64,000 bases of DNA from an uncultured Ignavibacteriota bacterium (GCA_903861125.1 CAIOTF010000023.1:434001-498000), one strand, 5' to 3'; counted from the first letter of the stretch, positions 1 through 13,228 are shown. Notes: generated from the letters alone by a model not told the origin. Numbers and translations are program-made.

Positions 1-939
1 CAGGGAAGTCAGAACGGAACAATCGCAATTCCTGCAAAAAGAATTTTTGACACTGTTCGCGCTTTATCCGACACGAATATTGCTTTTAATATTGATACAG
101 AATCAAACAAAATTAAAATGAAGACGGATAACGGTGAATATACACTCACCGGAGAATCAAGCGAAGAATTTCCGGCTATACCGGAATTCAAAGGAGAAGC
201 TGAAGTCTCGTTCGATGTTCAAGTGTTGCAGCGTTTAATAGGCACAACAATGTTTGCGGTCAGCGCAGATGAACTGCGTCCGGCAATGATGGGCGTATTA
301 TTTCAGTTTTCAAAGAGCGAAGTGAGAGCCGTAGCAACCGACGGTCACCGTTTGGTCCGCGTTAACAATAAAAATCTTGGCAACACAAAGCTGACGAAGG
401 ATATCATCATTCCATCAAAAGCTCTTGGACAATTAGATAAGGTGGCGACCGGAACAGAAACGAAGGTTTCAATCAGCGCTACGCACGTTATGTTTAAATT
501 TGACGGAACATCGCTTATTTCCCGATTGATCGAAGAAAAATATCCGAATTATGAAACGGTTATTCCGCTTGATAATGAACGGACGCTTATTGTTAATAAG
601 AACGAAATGCTTCAGTCGGTCCGCCGGGTTTCGCTGTATTCCAACTCTACCACGCATCAAGTACGCCTATCAGTCGGAAAAGATGAATTGCGAGTGACTG
701 CAGAGGACCAGGATTTCGGCAGCGAAGCAAAAGAAAAGGTGTCGTGTGATTACAGCGACGAAGAGATGGAAATAGGTTTCAATTCAGCGTATGTTATCGA
801 CGTTCTTTCACATCTTGACGCAGAAGAAGTGGAGTTCAAATTAAGTTCGCCGAACAGGGCGGCAATCGTTTCGCCGGTAAACAAAAAAGAGGGCGAAGAG
901 GTGTTAATGCTTATTATGCCTGTGCGACTGAATAATTAA
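1..939 (+). CDS. dnaN: DNA polymerase III beta subunit (sliding clamp), 5'-truncated by window edge
   Basis: The reading frame is open from base 1, so the gene starts upstream; 312 C-terminal residues are visible of the usual 365-375. The protein forms the ring-shaped clamp that tethers Pol III and other clamp-binding proteins to DNA. The visible part begins with the domain I stretch IAIPAKRIFDTVRAL and contains the recognisable RAVATDGHRLV segment of domain II. It ends in LMLIMPVRLNN, the usual clamp C-terminus (MPMRL-like). recF follows after 14 bp, the classic dnaN-recF order next to an origin. An internal ATG at 118 is not the true start, because homology continues upstream of it. Confidence 0.97.
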   Translation, partial: QGSQNGTIAIPAKRIFDTVRALSDTNIAFNIDTESNKIKMKTDNGEYTLTGESSEEFPAIPEFKGEAEVSFDVQVLQRLIGTTMFAVSADELRPAMMGVLFQFSKSEVRAVATDGHRLVRVNNKNLGNTKLTKDIIIPSKALGQLDKVATGTETKVSISATHVMFKFDGTSLISRLIEEKYPNYETVIPLDNERTLIVNKNEMLQSVRRVSLYSNSTTHQVRLSVGKDELRVTAEDQDFGSEAKEKVSCDYSDEEMEIGFNSAYVIDVLSHLDAEEVEFKLSSPNRAAIVSPVNKKEGEEVLMLIMPVRLNN

Positions 940-953
940 TCCGTCACGCCGCG

Positions 954-2087
954 ATGAAAATTTCCAACGCCCACCTGCGCAGTTTCCGCAATCACAACGA
1001 AACAGCCTTTGAGTTTGGAACACGAGTCAACGTGCTTCTCGGGGAGAACGGTCAAGGAAAGACCAACGCCCTTGAAGCGCTTTCGTTTCTGTGTCTGACA
1101 AAAAGTTTTTATGCCAGCGCAGACGCAACAGTGATGCAGCAACACGGCACGTTCTTTGAAATAAAAAGCGTTCTGTTGTCAGACAAAGGAAAAGAGTTTC
1201 ACGTTCGCGTGACCTATGACGACGAAAAAAAGACAAAGAAATTCACCATCAACGGTGCCGACGTTGAAAAATTTTCATCTGTCATCGGAATGTTTCCCGT
1301 TGTAATTCTTTCTCCGGAGAACAGTTCTATCACATTTGGCTCACCGGCCGACAGAAGAAAATTTGTTGATCTGGTAATCTCGCAAAGCAGTAAGTCCTAC
1401 GTAGAGAACGCGATGGAATATCGGCGGATTGTTCGGCAGCGAAACATGATTTTATCGGAGGCGAAGGGGAAAGATTGCAGCAGCGAGATCGCACCATGGA
1501 ACGAAATGCTGATAACGTATGGGTCGCGCATTATCGGAAAAAGAAATCAGTTTTTAAGCGAATTTGCACCATATATAGCGCAAACGTATCTGGATATTGT
1601 TGACGAACGGGAAACACCGAAGATTGAATATGCACCGTCGATAAGTATTAAACCGGATTCTTCGCTAGAAGAAATTGCGGCCGCGATGGAGCAAAAACTG
1701 GCAAAGAAAAAGAACGACGAACTGCGGTTTCAAACAACGCTGGTCGGCCCGCATCGTGACGAGATCATTTTTTCGCTGAACGGAATGTCGTTGAAACATT
1801 TTGCATCACAGGGACAACACAAGACATTTCTTGTAGCGCTGAAGGTTGCCGAATTCTTCTTCTTAAAAGAACGCTGTAACGAAACACCGATTTTTTTGTT
1901 GGACGATGTATTCAGCGAGTTGGACGAATACAGGAGCAGGAAATTATTGTCGCTTGCAGAATCGCTGGGACAGATATTTATCACCACAACAAGCGAAAAG
2001 ATATTTGGGGGAGCAGAGTGGAATAATGAGCGAAGGAAGTTCTTTATTAAAAGCGGCGAAGTAGCTCAAGAACCGGTAACGGCATGA
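954..2087 (+). CDS. recF: DNA replication and repair protein RecF
   Basis: SMC-like ATPase of 377 residues that helps load RecA at single-strand gaps together with RecO and RecR. It starts with the family signature MKISNAHLRSFRNH. The Walker A motif GENGQGKT lies at residues 30-37, an ABC-type signature (FASQGQHKT) near 281-289 and Walker B (IFLLDDVFSELD) near 312-323. Length is normal. The start codon lies 14 bp after dnaN and the stop overlaps the next start by ATGA, so dnaN-recF-DUF721 are probably co-transcribed and translationally coupled. Confidence 0.96.
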   Translation: MKISNAHLRSFRNHNETAFEFGTRVNVLLGENGQGKTNALEALSFLCLTKSFYASADATVMQQHGTFFEIKSVLLSDKGKEFHVRVTYDDEKKTKKFTINGADVEKFSSVIGMFPVVILSPENSSITFGSPADRRKFVDLVISQSSKSYVENAMEYRRIVRQRNMILSEAKGKDCSSEIAPWNEMLITYGSRIIGKRNQFLSEFAPYIAQTYLDIVDERETPKIEYAPSISIKPDSSLEEIAAAMEQKLAKKKNDELRFQTTLVGPHRDEIIFSLNGMSLKHFASQGQHKTFLVALKVAEFFFLKERCNETPIFLLDDVFSELDEYRSRKLLSLAESLGQIFITTTSEKIFGGAEWNNERRKFFIKSGEVAQEPVTA

Positions 2088-2377
2088 AAAAGAAGACTAA
2101 TATACAGTCTCTCGGCGACGCGCTGACAATGCTTGTGCAGTCGCTCGGCATAGAAAAACAGATCGAGCAGTATAAAATATTTGATGTTTGGAACGAAATT
2201 GTCGGTCAGCAGGTTGCAAAAGTTGCGCAACCGGAGCGCCTTCAGAACGGCGTGCTGATCGTGAATGTGAACAATGCGCCGTGGAGAACCGAGCTGACGT
2301 TCCGCAAAAAAGAAATTCTGGAAAAAATACACGAACAAACGAAATCAAAAAGCATCACCGATATTAAGTTTCGCTAA
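2084..2377 (+). CDS. DUF721 (DciA-type) protein
   Basis: A 97-residue protein of the DUF721 family, which includes DciA, the helicase operator that recruits DnaB in bacteria lacking DnaC/DnaI. The DUF721 pattern is clear: an N-terminal helix (SLGDALTMLVQSLGIEKQI), the central IFDVWNEIVGQQVAKVAQPERLQNGVLIV strand region with its conserved Trp, and the APWRTELTFRKKEIL helix. The start overlaps the recF stop by four bases (ATGA). Position between recF and gyrB is typical for this family. The protein is close to the bare domain with little extra sequence. A DciA role is inferred from family and position; dnaB lies about 50 kb away in this window. Confidence 0.85.
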   Translation: MKKKTNIQSLGDALTMLVQSLGIEKQIEQYKIFDVWNEIVGQQVAKVAQPERLQNGVLIVNVNNAPWRTELTFRKKEILEKIHEQTKSKSITDIKFR

Positions 2378-4483
<2,106 letters not shown>

Positions 4484-4523
4484 TATTTATTGAGTCACCA
4501 AAAGAAATTAATTTAAAGACACT

Positions 4524-7256
<2,733 letters not shown>

Positions 7257-7284
7257 CTTTTCAAATCAAACAAGGAGAGATATT

Positions 7285-7755
7285 ATGAAGAAGTTTCTCG
7301 TTCTTATCGGCATTATCATATCGTTAGCGTTTGTTGGTTGTTCATCGTTGCAGCTGCAGCCGGCAGATTTTTCCTGGGCAGCAGAAGAGATTGTTGAGGT
7401 CGGCGCAAAAGGAATGGTCGAAGCAAAACGGTACAGTGTTGCATTCAATGTTACGGCGCTTCTGGCAAAAGAGTTTGAAACCGATACAATGGAAGCAAAG
7501 AACACGAAAGAAGTTCGTCTTATCAGAGACAAGGCTGGGTTCTATTATTTAACCGGAAAAAAATTCAAGAACGTGTATGTGCTGGCGCAAGGCGACGGCA
7601 CACTCGGCGTCAGCAACACGCTGACAATTTCCGCGGAGAAGACAATGGATGATCCGAAGTTCGACCAAAAGGATTCATATATTGAACTGTGGAACGGCAA
7701 AGAAAAATATCAACTGACCAAAGGGGGCGCACAACCGCTGGGAGGTAAAAAATGA
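7285..7755 (+). CDS. Predicted lipoprotein of unknown function
   Basis: A 156-residue protein with a signal peptide ending in the lipobox FVGC, so the lipidated residue should be Cys19. The mature part is a small soluble domain of mixed strands and helices, with no motif I recognise. A good ribosome binding site (AAGGAGA) precedes the start. The stop overlaps the start of the next gene by four bases (ATGA), so it is translationally coupled to the first of the two coiled-coil membrane proteins and probably works with them in the envelope. It lies 28 bp after gyrA and may be read from the gyrase transcript. Confidence 0.75.
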   Translation: MKKFLVLIGIIISLAFVGCSSLQLQPADFSWAAEEIVEVGAKGMVEAKRYSVAFNVTALLAKEFETDTMEAKNTKEVRLIRDKAGFYYLTGKKFKNVYVLAQGDGTLGVSNTLTISAEKTMDDPKFDQKDSYIELWNGKEKYQLTKGGAQPLGGKK

Positions 7756-8945
7756 AGAAGGGAATCATTCTCCTCGCACTTGCATTGCTGTTTATCGGCG
7801 GGATGAATGCCCAGGAGCGTTCGCAATCCGATATTAAGCGGGATTTCGAAACGCGCTTCGTCCTTCTCACAAAGAATTTGAATGGTGCCGAAAACGAAGC
7901 AACGCTGACCCAGTTGTTGAAAGACGTGGCATCGTTCGAGGCCGAATTTAAGCCGCATCAGGAATTTTTAAACAAAGCAATCTTTCCGGACGGATACGAC
8001 GGACTGGTCGATCGCCTGAAAAAATCGAAAGAGTTGGCGGAGAAAAAGATCCGGGCGTCACAACTGGAAAAAGAGATTGCCTCGCTGACCGGTCAGGTTC
8101 AATCACTGAAAGAAGAGAACGCAACGCTTCGGTCACAACTGACCAAAGCGCAGGCGGAACTCGCTTCCCTCAAGAAGACCATCGCCCTACTGCAGGACGA
8201 GATACAAAAACGGGATGAAGCGGTGTTTGCGCTCGTCGACAGCCTGTTTGTGAAATACGATACCGACCAGCTTTCCGGTACCGACATGAAGAAACTGTCC
8301 GTGCTGGAAAAAAAGAATGTTGTTGCCAGCATCAAACGCTCCGTCAGCGACAACATATTGTTCCTGACTTCCGCATCATTTTCTCCACAGCAGATACCGC
8401 AGTTACTGAATGAACAGCGGCGGTTTGAATCATCGTGGAAAGGCGTCGGACAGAAACTGTCCAAAGCATATCTTCCCTCGTCGATGCAGGCAAAAGAAGT
8501 TACTCAGATCAATGGACTTATCACGAACTGGCGCACACTTACCGACGGAGTTTTTTGGAAAGGATTGAACGAGATCTTTGCGGCCGAAAAACTTTCCATT
8601 GCACCATTCAACAACGGCGAAGAGATGAATGCAAACATCATAAAATTCATCGATGCAGAGATGCAGAATACCGCACAGCGCAGCGCGGCTGAACAGGCGG
8701 TCATTTTTGAAGCCTTTGCCTACAAAACATGGGGCAGCAAGCTGAAACCGTCGTGGATCCCGGTGATGATGCGTCACGGCTTGTATTCGGAAGAGCAAAT
8801 GAACGAGATCGATGTAAAGACAAAAGCGTGGTTGGCCGGAATGAAACCGATCGAAGATAGAACGCTGTCATATATTCTAGTCGGCGCTCTGGCCATAGCA
8901 ATTGCCGTGGGGATCTATTTAGGAACAAGAAAACGTTCTGCATAA
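7752..8945 (+). CDS. Signal peptide/coiled-coil/C-terminal membrane anchor protein (paralogue 1)
   Basis: A 397-residue protein of unknown function. It has a signal peptide (residues 1-20, ending NAQ), a heptad-rich coiled coil at about 95-155 (LEKEIASLTGQVQSLKEENA), a helical globular part and one transmembrane helix at about 372-390, followed by a short basic tail RKRSA. It should therefore hang in the periplasm from a C-terminal inner-membrane anchor. It is clearly paralogous to the next gene. Shared motifs include EFLNKAxFPD, KRDxAxFALVDSLF, EQRxFESSW and KPxWxPVM. It is coupled by ATGA overlap to the upstream lipoprotein. Confidence 0.75.
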   Translation: MKKGIILLALALLFIGGMNAQERSQSDIKRDFETRFVLLTKNLNGAENEATLTQLLKDVASFEAEFKPHQEFLNKAIFPDGYDGLVDRLKKSKELAEKKIRASQLEKEIASLTGQVQSLKEENATLRSQLTKAQAELASLKKTIALLQDEIQKRDEAVFALVDSLFVKYDTDQLSGTDMKKLSVLEKKNVVASIKRSVSDNILFLTSASFSPQQIPQLLNEQRRFESSWKGVGQKLSKAYLPSSMQAKEVTQINGLITNWRTLTDGVFWKGLNEIFAAEKLSIAPFNNGEEMNANIIKFIDAEMQNTAQRSAAEQAVIFEAFAYKTWGSKLKPSWIPVMMRHGLYSEEQMNEIDVKTKAWLAGMKPIEDRTLSYILVGALAIAIAVGIYLGTRKRSA

Positions 8946-8978
8946 TTTTTAGTTATTACACATCCTTAGGAGGGATAC

Positions 8979-10190
8979 ATGAAACAAACCATCATTTTTC
9001 TGTTGAGCGCGATCCTTTTTACGCTATCTCCGGCACAAGATCGTTCCAATTCCGACGTGAAACGCGAATTCGAAAAAGACTATAAAACCGTATTAAACTC
9101 GATCAACACCGCATCAACGCCGGAAGAAATTGCGGCTATCGGTGAAAAAGTAAACGCACTCGAAGCAGAATATAAAGAGCACCGGGAATTTTTGAACAAA
9201 GCTTTGTTCCCCGATAATTTTGATATGAGTATTGAAAAATTGAAAGCGCAATTTACGTATTCGGAACAAAAGATCAAGGCGATCGGAGAAAGCGCCGCCC
9301 GGATAGCCGAGCTGGAACAACAGGTAACTTCGCTCACCGAACAAGTCAGCAAGCTTTCCGGAGAGAACACCGCGCTTCTTGCGCAGCTGAAGGAGGCAAA
9401 AGCGGAACGCGATTCATTAAAGAATATTGTTGCCGCGCTTCGCACAAATATTGCAAAACGCGATAGAGCAATTTTCGCGCTGGTCGACAGCTTGTTTATG
9501 CAGTACGATAAAAATGTTCAGGTAACCGGCGACGTGCAAAAAAGTCAGCAGACAAAACTTGAGCGCAGCAATGTTCTCTCAAATGTTAAACGTGCGGCAG
9601 CCGATAACGTAGAATTCCTTTCTTCAACACTGCTGTCCGGCTCCGACGTGGCAAAACTGTACGGCGAGCAACGCAAATTTGAATCGAGCTGGAACGGTGT
9701 AAAGAAACAGATCGCCGATGCATATCTTTCCAACAAAGAAAAAGCACGCGAGATACCGGCGATCGATACCCTGATCGCGGAATGGAAAATTAAAGTTGAT
9801 GAAGCGTTCTGGAAAGCGCTTAACAATGTTTTCACCGGTGCAAAACTTAATGTTGGCCAAATCAAGAATGGCGGCGAAATCCATCCGGCGCTCGCTCGCC
9901 TTATTGATGACCAGATCACCGGATCGGAAAAAAAGAGCGATACCGATCCCTACGATGTTTATCTGGCCTTTGTGAAAGTATGGTCGGAAGAATTGAAACC
10001 GGTCTGGGTTCCGGTTATGAAAGAGAACGGAATGATCACCGATGCGAATGTTGCCGACCTTGATACCAAGGTTCAGCTATGGTATGCAAAAGTAAAACCT
10101 TCCAACTGGATGATGTACGGATTGATCGGCTTGATTATTCTTGCGCTGGCATATATTCTGTACGGAAAAATGAAACCAAAAACCGCATAA
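8979..10190 (+). CDS. Signal peptide/coiled-coil/C-terminal membrane anchor protein (paralogue 2)
   Basis: A 403-residue protein with the same plan as the preceding gene: a signal peptide (MKQTIIFLLSAILFTLSPAQ), a coiled coil at about 105-160, a conserved helical domain and a C-terminal transmembrane helix (about 378-395) with the basic tail KMKPKTA. A strong AGGAGG ribosome binding site lies 9 bp before the start. The two proteins are alike throughout their length, which indicates a tandem duplication followed by divergence, possibly to form a heteromeric complex. Function unknown. A GC-rich hairpin follows the stop. Confidence 0.75.
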   Translation: MKQTIIFLLSAILFTLSPAQDRSNSDVKREFEKDYKTVLNSINTASTPEEIAAIGEKVNALEAEYKEHREFLNKALFPDNFDMSIEKLKAQFTYSEQKIKAIGESAARIAELEQQVTSLTEQVSKLSGENTALLAQLKEAKAERDSLKNIVAALRTNIAKRDRAIFALVDSLFMQYDKNVQVTGDVQKSQQTKLERSNVLSNVKRAAADNVEFLSSTLLSGSDVAKLYGEQRKFESSWNGVKKQIADAYLSNKEKAREIPAIDTLIAEWKIKVDEAFWKALNNVFTGAKLNVGQIKNGGEIHPALARLIDDQITGSEKKSDTDPYDVYLAFVKVWSEELKPVWVPVMKENGMITDANVADLDTKVQLWYAKVKPSNWMMYGLIGLIILALAYILYGKMKPKTA

Positions 10191-10200
10191 CATTTTTCAC

Positions 10201-10231
10201 CGCCTTCCCGTTGATTCGCGGCGGGGAGGCG
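10201..10231 (+). terminator. GC-rich hairpin after the coiled-coil gene pair
   Basis: The arms CGCCTTCCCG (10201-10210) and CGGGGAGGCG (10222-10231) pair with one mismatch around an 11-base loop, 10 bp after the stop codon. There is no T-run, so it may be an mRNA-end stabiliser or a weak terminator rather than a canonical one. Confidence 0.4.
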
Positions 10232-10279
10232 CAACACAAGTTCCGGCTCTCACGCAGAACGTAAACACCGAAGGAAAAA

Positions 10280-10498
10280 ATGCATACGCATCACACAAAA
10301 AATGCACCGGAGATAGGAAAAACATACACATGTGTGTTGAACGATGTTCCGGTATACGAAGCAACGATCGAAAATGCACAGGGATGCTGGGCCTCCGTAA
10401 CCGTTGTTAAACCGCTGCCGGGAAAGTTCGAGAAGCATTATACGTCGGGACAAAAATTCGACATCAAGGTGCAATTTTACGATTTTATAGAAGCGTAA
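10280..10498 (+). CDS. Small hypothetical protein
   Basis: A 72-residue ORF preceded by AAGGA five bases upstream and followed within 20 bp by a strong terminator. These two features are the main reasons to call it a gene. The sequence has the alternating hydrophobic pattern of a small beta-rich domain (GKTYTCVLNDVPVYEATIEN, WASVTVVKPLP, KFDIKVQFYDFIEA), with no signal peptide or membrane segment. No family recognised. Confidence 0.55.
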   Translation: MHTHHTKNAPEIGKTYTCVLNDVPVYEATIENAQGCWASVTVVKPLPGKFEKHYTSGQKFDIKVQFYDFIEA

Positions 10499-10515
10499 CC
10501 GATATTTCCAAACCA

Positions 10516-10553
10516 AAAAAACCCTAAAAACATAGACTTTTTTAGGGTTTTTC
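10516..10553. terminator. Rho-independent terminator, probably bidirectional
   Basis: Perfect 14-bp arms AAAAACCCTAAAAA (10517-10530) and its complement (10539-10552) enclose an 8-base loop. The T-rich right arm acts as the tail on the plus strand. It separates the small ORF from the SPFH operon. Confidence 0.8.
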
Positions 10554-10572
10554 GTTTTAAATACAAAATTTC

Positions 10573-10601
10573 TTGACTTTTTGATATTGATATGATATCA
10601 T
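10573..10601 (+). promoter_or_regulatory. Putative vegetative promoter of the SPFH operon
   Basis: A -35-like TTGACT (10573-10578) and a -10-like TATCAT (10596-10601) are separated by exactly 17 bp, about 30 bp before the start codon. The spacer and -10 box are covered by a palindrome (next entry), which suggests repression by operator occupancy. Most Bacteroidota use a different promoter consensus, so this assignment is tentative. Confidence 0.4.
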
Positions 10602-10612
10602 TGAGATATCAA
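10581..10612. promoter_or_regulatory. Interrupted palindrome overlapping the SPFH promoter (candidate operator)
   Basis: The outer arms TTGATAT (10581-10587) and ATATCAA (10606-10612) flank an inner perfect palindrome ATGATATCAT (10592-10601), all centred on the same axis. The site sits between the terminator and the RBS of the SPFH gene. The Arc-type protein encoded at the end of the same operon is an obvious candidate ligand, but this is inference. Confidence 0.5.
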
Positions 10613-10631
10613 CCAATGAAAGGAGCGATGT

Positions 10632-11507
10632 ATGCAAACGATTGTTGAAAAAAACGGAAATAAATTAAACGGATACTTTATGTTATTCGTCATTGTCGCG
10701 CTGACCATTTTTAATTTTTTTTGGCTCGTGATGATGATCCGCATTCAAGAAGTTTCGATGCTGTTGGTATTTATTCCATCGGTAATCATCAATTTTATCT
10801 CCTTTGGAGGGTTATTTATAGTTCAACCAAACGAAGCCAGAGTGCTTGTGCTTTTTGGAAAATATATCGGATCTGTCCGGGAGGCAGGTTTATTCTTTGC
10901 AAATCCATTTGCAACAAAAAAACATGTTTCGCTACGCATTCACAATTTCAACAGCGAGCGGATAAAAGTGAACGATCTTGAAGGAAATCCAATTGAGATC
11001 GGAGCCGTTGTTGTTTATCGCGTTGTTGATTCGGCTCGAGCATTATTTGATGTGGAAAATTACGAGCAGTTTGTTGCGATCCAGAGTGAAACAGCAATAC
11101 GCGCACTGGCTTCGGAATATTCGTATGATTCACACGAAGAAACAAAAGCATCGCTTCGCGGAAATCCGCAGGAGATAGCAGAAGCGCTGCAGAAACAGGT
11201 GCAAACGCGTCTGCAGGTTGCCGGCGTTGACATTATTGAAGCACGCATCAGTCATCTTGCTTACGCACAAGAGATTGCGCAAACAATGCTCCGTCGCCAG
11301 CAAGCTCAAGCAATCATTGCCGCGCGCAAGAAGATCGTCGAAGGAGCGGTCGGCATGGTGCAGGATGCATTGAGATTATTATCCGAACAAAATATTGTGA
11401 TGCTTGACGAAGACAAAAAAGCAACCATGGTGAACAATCTGATGGTTGCACTTGTTTCGGATAAAGACATGCAGCCCGTGATCAACACAGGAACACTGTA
11501 TCAATAA
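10632..11507 (+). CDS. SPFH/band-7 domain membrane protein
   Basis: A 291-residue protein with two N-terminal hydrophobic helices (about 15-38 and 42-62) followed by an SPFH (stomatin/prohibitin/flotillin/HflK) domain. The characteristic start [28 protein letters not shown] is followed by [21 protein letters not shown] and the helical ending [24 protein letters not shown] proteins oligomerise on membranes and organise microdomains or regulate proteases. No NfeD partner is present. Good RBS AGGAG seven bases before ATG. The next two genes run in the same direction and form a conserved-looking trio with it. Confidence 0.85.
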   Translation: MQTIVEKNGNKLNGYFMLFVIVALTIFNFFWLVMMIRIQEVSMLLVFIPSVIINFISFGGLFIVQPNEARVLVLFGKYIGSVREAGLFFANPFATKKHVSLRIHNFNSERIKVNDLEGNPIEIGAVVVYRVVDSARALFDVENYEQFVAIQSETAIRALASEYSYDSHEETKASLRGNPQEIAEALQKQVQTRLQVAGVDIIEARISHLAYAQEIAQTMLRRQQAQAIIAARKKIVEGAVGMVQDALRLLSEQNIVMLDEDKKATMVNNLMVALVSDKDMQPVINTGTLYQ

Positions 11508-11524
11508 CGCGAACTAATCAAGAA

Positions 11525-11555
11525 GATATCGGGCACCGTAAAAGTGTCCGATATC
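11525..11555 (+). terminator. Intra-operon hairpin
   Basis: The arms GATATCGGGCAC (11525-11536) and GTGTCCGATATC (11544-11555) pair over 12 bp with one G-T wobble around a 7-base loop, between the SPFH gene and the next gene. No T-run follows; it may be an attenuator or an mRNA-stability element. Confidence 0.5.
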
Positions 11556-11589
11556 CTAAAACAATTAAAAAAGTCCGGCACGCACAACA

Positions 11590-12105
11590 ATGAAAACTCT
11601 TCTTCAATACAGCGGCGACAAGCTTCAGCTTGTTCAGCCCTCCATATGGAAACGGGTGTATCAATTGCGTACACCCGATGCCATAGTAATGACGATGACG
11701 TACCCCAAATTTTTTAGTTCAAACGCGGTTGTAGAAGGATTCGGGGAGACCTGGGAATTTCAAAAACCAAGTTTCTGGAAATCAGATCTTGAGATCAAAA
11801 AAAAGGAGAACCAGCTTCCGTTCGCAAAATTTATAACGGAAAAGTGGGGTAGAGGGGGAACATTCGAACTTCCGAGCGGCGAAAGGATCGAGTATATTTT
11901 TAAGATCTGGAAATCGATGAACGAACTGTATTCACAACAAAAGATTAAACTGATCTCTTTTCAACGCGCATCGTGGTGGAAAACATCGCTTAATGTCGTC
12001 GTGGAACATGATTCCGAGCTGATCGAAAAATATCCCTGGACCATCATGGTTGTGTATTATATTATGCTGGAGCGCCGTCAGCACGCCAGCGGCGCGGCGG
12101 CTTGA
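11590..12105 (+). CDS. Hypothetical protein, possible tubby/LURP-one-like fold
   Basis: A 171-residue soluble protein. Regular short strands with aromatic residues (SIWKRVYQLRTPDAIVMTMTYP, ETWEFQKPSFWKSDLEIKKKEN, GGTFELPSGERIEYIFKI) end in a hydrophobic helix (PWTIMVVYYIMLERR). That order resembles the tubby-C/LURP-one-related barrel, whose members bind membrane lipids. This is judged by eye and uncertain. It lies between the SPFH gene and the Arc-type regulator on the same strand, so a membrane-stress or membrane-organisation role is plausible. Confidence 0.55.
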   Translation: MKTLLQYSGDKLQLVQPSIWKRVYQLRTPDAIVMTMTYPKFFSSNAVVEGFGETWEFQKPSFWKSDLEIKKKENQLPFAKFITEKWGRGGTFELPSGERIEYIFKIWKSMNELYSQQKIKLISFQRASWWKTSLNVVVEHDSELIEKYPWTIMVVYYIMLERRQHASGAAA

Positions 12106-12118
12106 TGAGTAAATTATA

Positions 12119-12295
12119 ATGAGTGAAAAGAAAAAATATTTACTTCGTCTGGACGAAGCCATCTATTCCGCCCTAGAAAAATGGGCGGCAGACGATCTGC
12201 GCAGCGTTAACGCACAGATAGAATTCCTGTTAAAAGAATCGGTCCGCAAGGCCGGAAGATTGAACCAATCCGCCGCACCCGACACCGAAAAATAA
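12119..12295 (+). CDS. Arc-type (ribbon-helix-helix) DNA-binding protein
   Basis: A 58-residue gene starting at ATG 12119, 13 bp after the preceding stop. The protein begins [20 protein letters not shown] and continues [20 protein letters not shown]. This is the single beta-strand plus two helices of Arc/MetJ-type regulators, in the 'Arc family DNA-binding domain' form with the [11 protein letters not shown] helix. Such proteins dimerise and bind palindromic operators through the N-terminal strand (residues YLLRL here). As last gene of the operon it is a good candidate for autoregulation at the palindrome at 10581-10612. The TAA stop overlaps the foot of a hairpin. Confidence 0.85.
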   Translation: MSEKKKYLLRLDEAIYSALEKWAADDLRSVNAQIEFLLKESVRKAGRLNQSAAPDTEK

Positions 12296-12321
12296 AGTAT
12301 TAAGTACCGCCTTAATACTTT
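12294..12321 (+). terminator. Hairpin terminator of the SPFH operon
   Basis: Perfect 11-bp arms AAAGTATTAAG (12294-12304) and CTTAATACTTT (12311-12321) with a 6-base loop start within the stop codon of the Arc-type gene. The following sequence is T-rich but not a continuous T-run. Confidence 0.6.
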
Positions 12322-12378
12322 CGCTTCTTGATTTTGCTCACCCATTTTTTCATATTGACAGCACCAAACAACCAACAC

Positions 12379-13188
12379 ATGACAGAAACCACCCCTGAAT
12401 CCACACTGATATCCCGATCGGCCGAACTCTTCTACCGGCCAGGCAAGCTCATTCTGACGTTCTTCGAACATCTCGGACGATACATGAGCACGATCGGCTG
12501 GATGATCTATAATTTTCGGAACGCAAAAGAATATTCGGGCAACATACTACAGCAAATGGTGATGATTGGAAACAATTCTATACCGATCGTCCTGTTCGTA
12601 TCAATGTTTGTGGGAATGGTAACAGCGGTGCAGTCATCGTATCAATTATATGCATGGATACCACGATCCGTCGTTGGCGCCCTGGTAACAAAATCGGTAT
12701 TGCTTGAGCTTACACCGCTCCTGACCGCTCTGGTGTTGGCGGGAAAGGTTGGCGCCACAATCACAGCCGAACTTGGAACAATGCGTGTTACCGAACAGAT
12801 TGACGCACTGGAGGCGTTGGCATTCGATCCGATCTCGTTTCTCATTACACCGCGCGTTCTTGCCGGTGTTTTAATGTTTCCCATCCTTGTCGTTTTTGGT
12901 GATCTCGTTGCGATTCTTGGGGGAATGTTCGGAGCATCGGCAATCGCGGGAATTCCCGTTGAAGCGTTTGTGGATGGAATGAAAAGTTCCTTTGAAACAT
13001 GGGATGCAATCTTTGGAATTATTAAGGCGACAGTTTTTGGATTTATCATCACATCCGTTTCATGCTATCAGGGTTTTCAGGTTCAAGGTGGTTCGGAAGG
13101 TGTCGGAAAGGCAACAATGAACACTGTTGTGCTGGCCTGCCTTTCGGTAGTAGTGATGGATTTTATTTTGGCGTCTGTTTTATTATAA
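12379..13188 (+). CDS. mlaE: MlaE-type ABC transporter permease
   Basis: Inner-membrane permease of an Mla/MCE phospholipid transport system, 269 residues from the ATG at 12379; an upstream in-frame ATG would add 17 unsupported residues. Multiple transmembrane helices are present, and the family core is clear: IPIVLFVSMFVGMVTAVQ, LLELTPLLTALVLAGKVGATITAELGTMRVTEQIDALEAL and the C-terminal GFIITSVSCYQGFQVQGGSEGVGKA. It is followed by genes for the matching ATPase and MCE protein, giving the usual E-F-D order. It probably moves lipids between the inner and outer membranes. Confidence 0.93.
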   Translation: MTETTPESTLISRSAELFYRPGKLILTFFEHLGRYMSTIGWMIYNFRNAKEYSGNILQQMVMIGNNSIPIVLFVSMFVGMVTAVQSSYQLYAWIPRSVVGALVTKSVLLELTPLLTALVLAGKVGATITAELGTMRVTEQIDALEALAFDPISFLITPRVLAGVLMFPILVVFGDLVAILGGMFGASAIAGIPVEAFVDGMKSSFETWDAIFGIIKATVFGFIITSVSCYQGFQVQGGSEGVGKATMNTVVLACLSVVVMDFILASVLL

Positions 13189-13228
13189 GGAAACGGCCGG
13201 CCGGTATCAACACCGTCCGTCCTACGAA

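Noticed and set aside
1-120. Chromosomal origin in the window
   Set aside because: dnaA and the usual box cluster would lie upstream of dnaN, outside the window; only isolated DnaA boxes are seen inside it.
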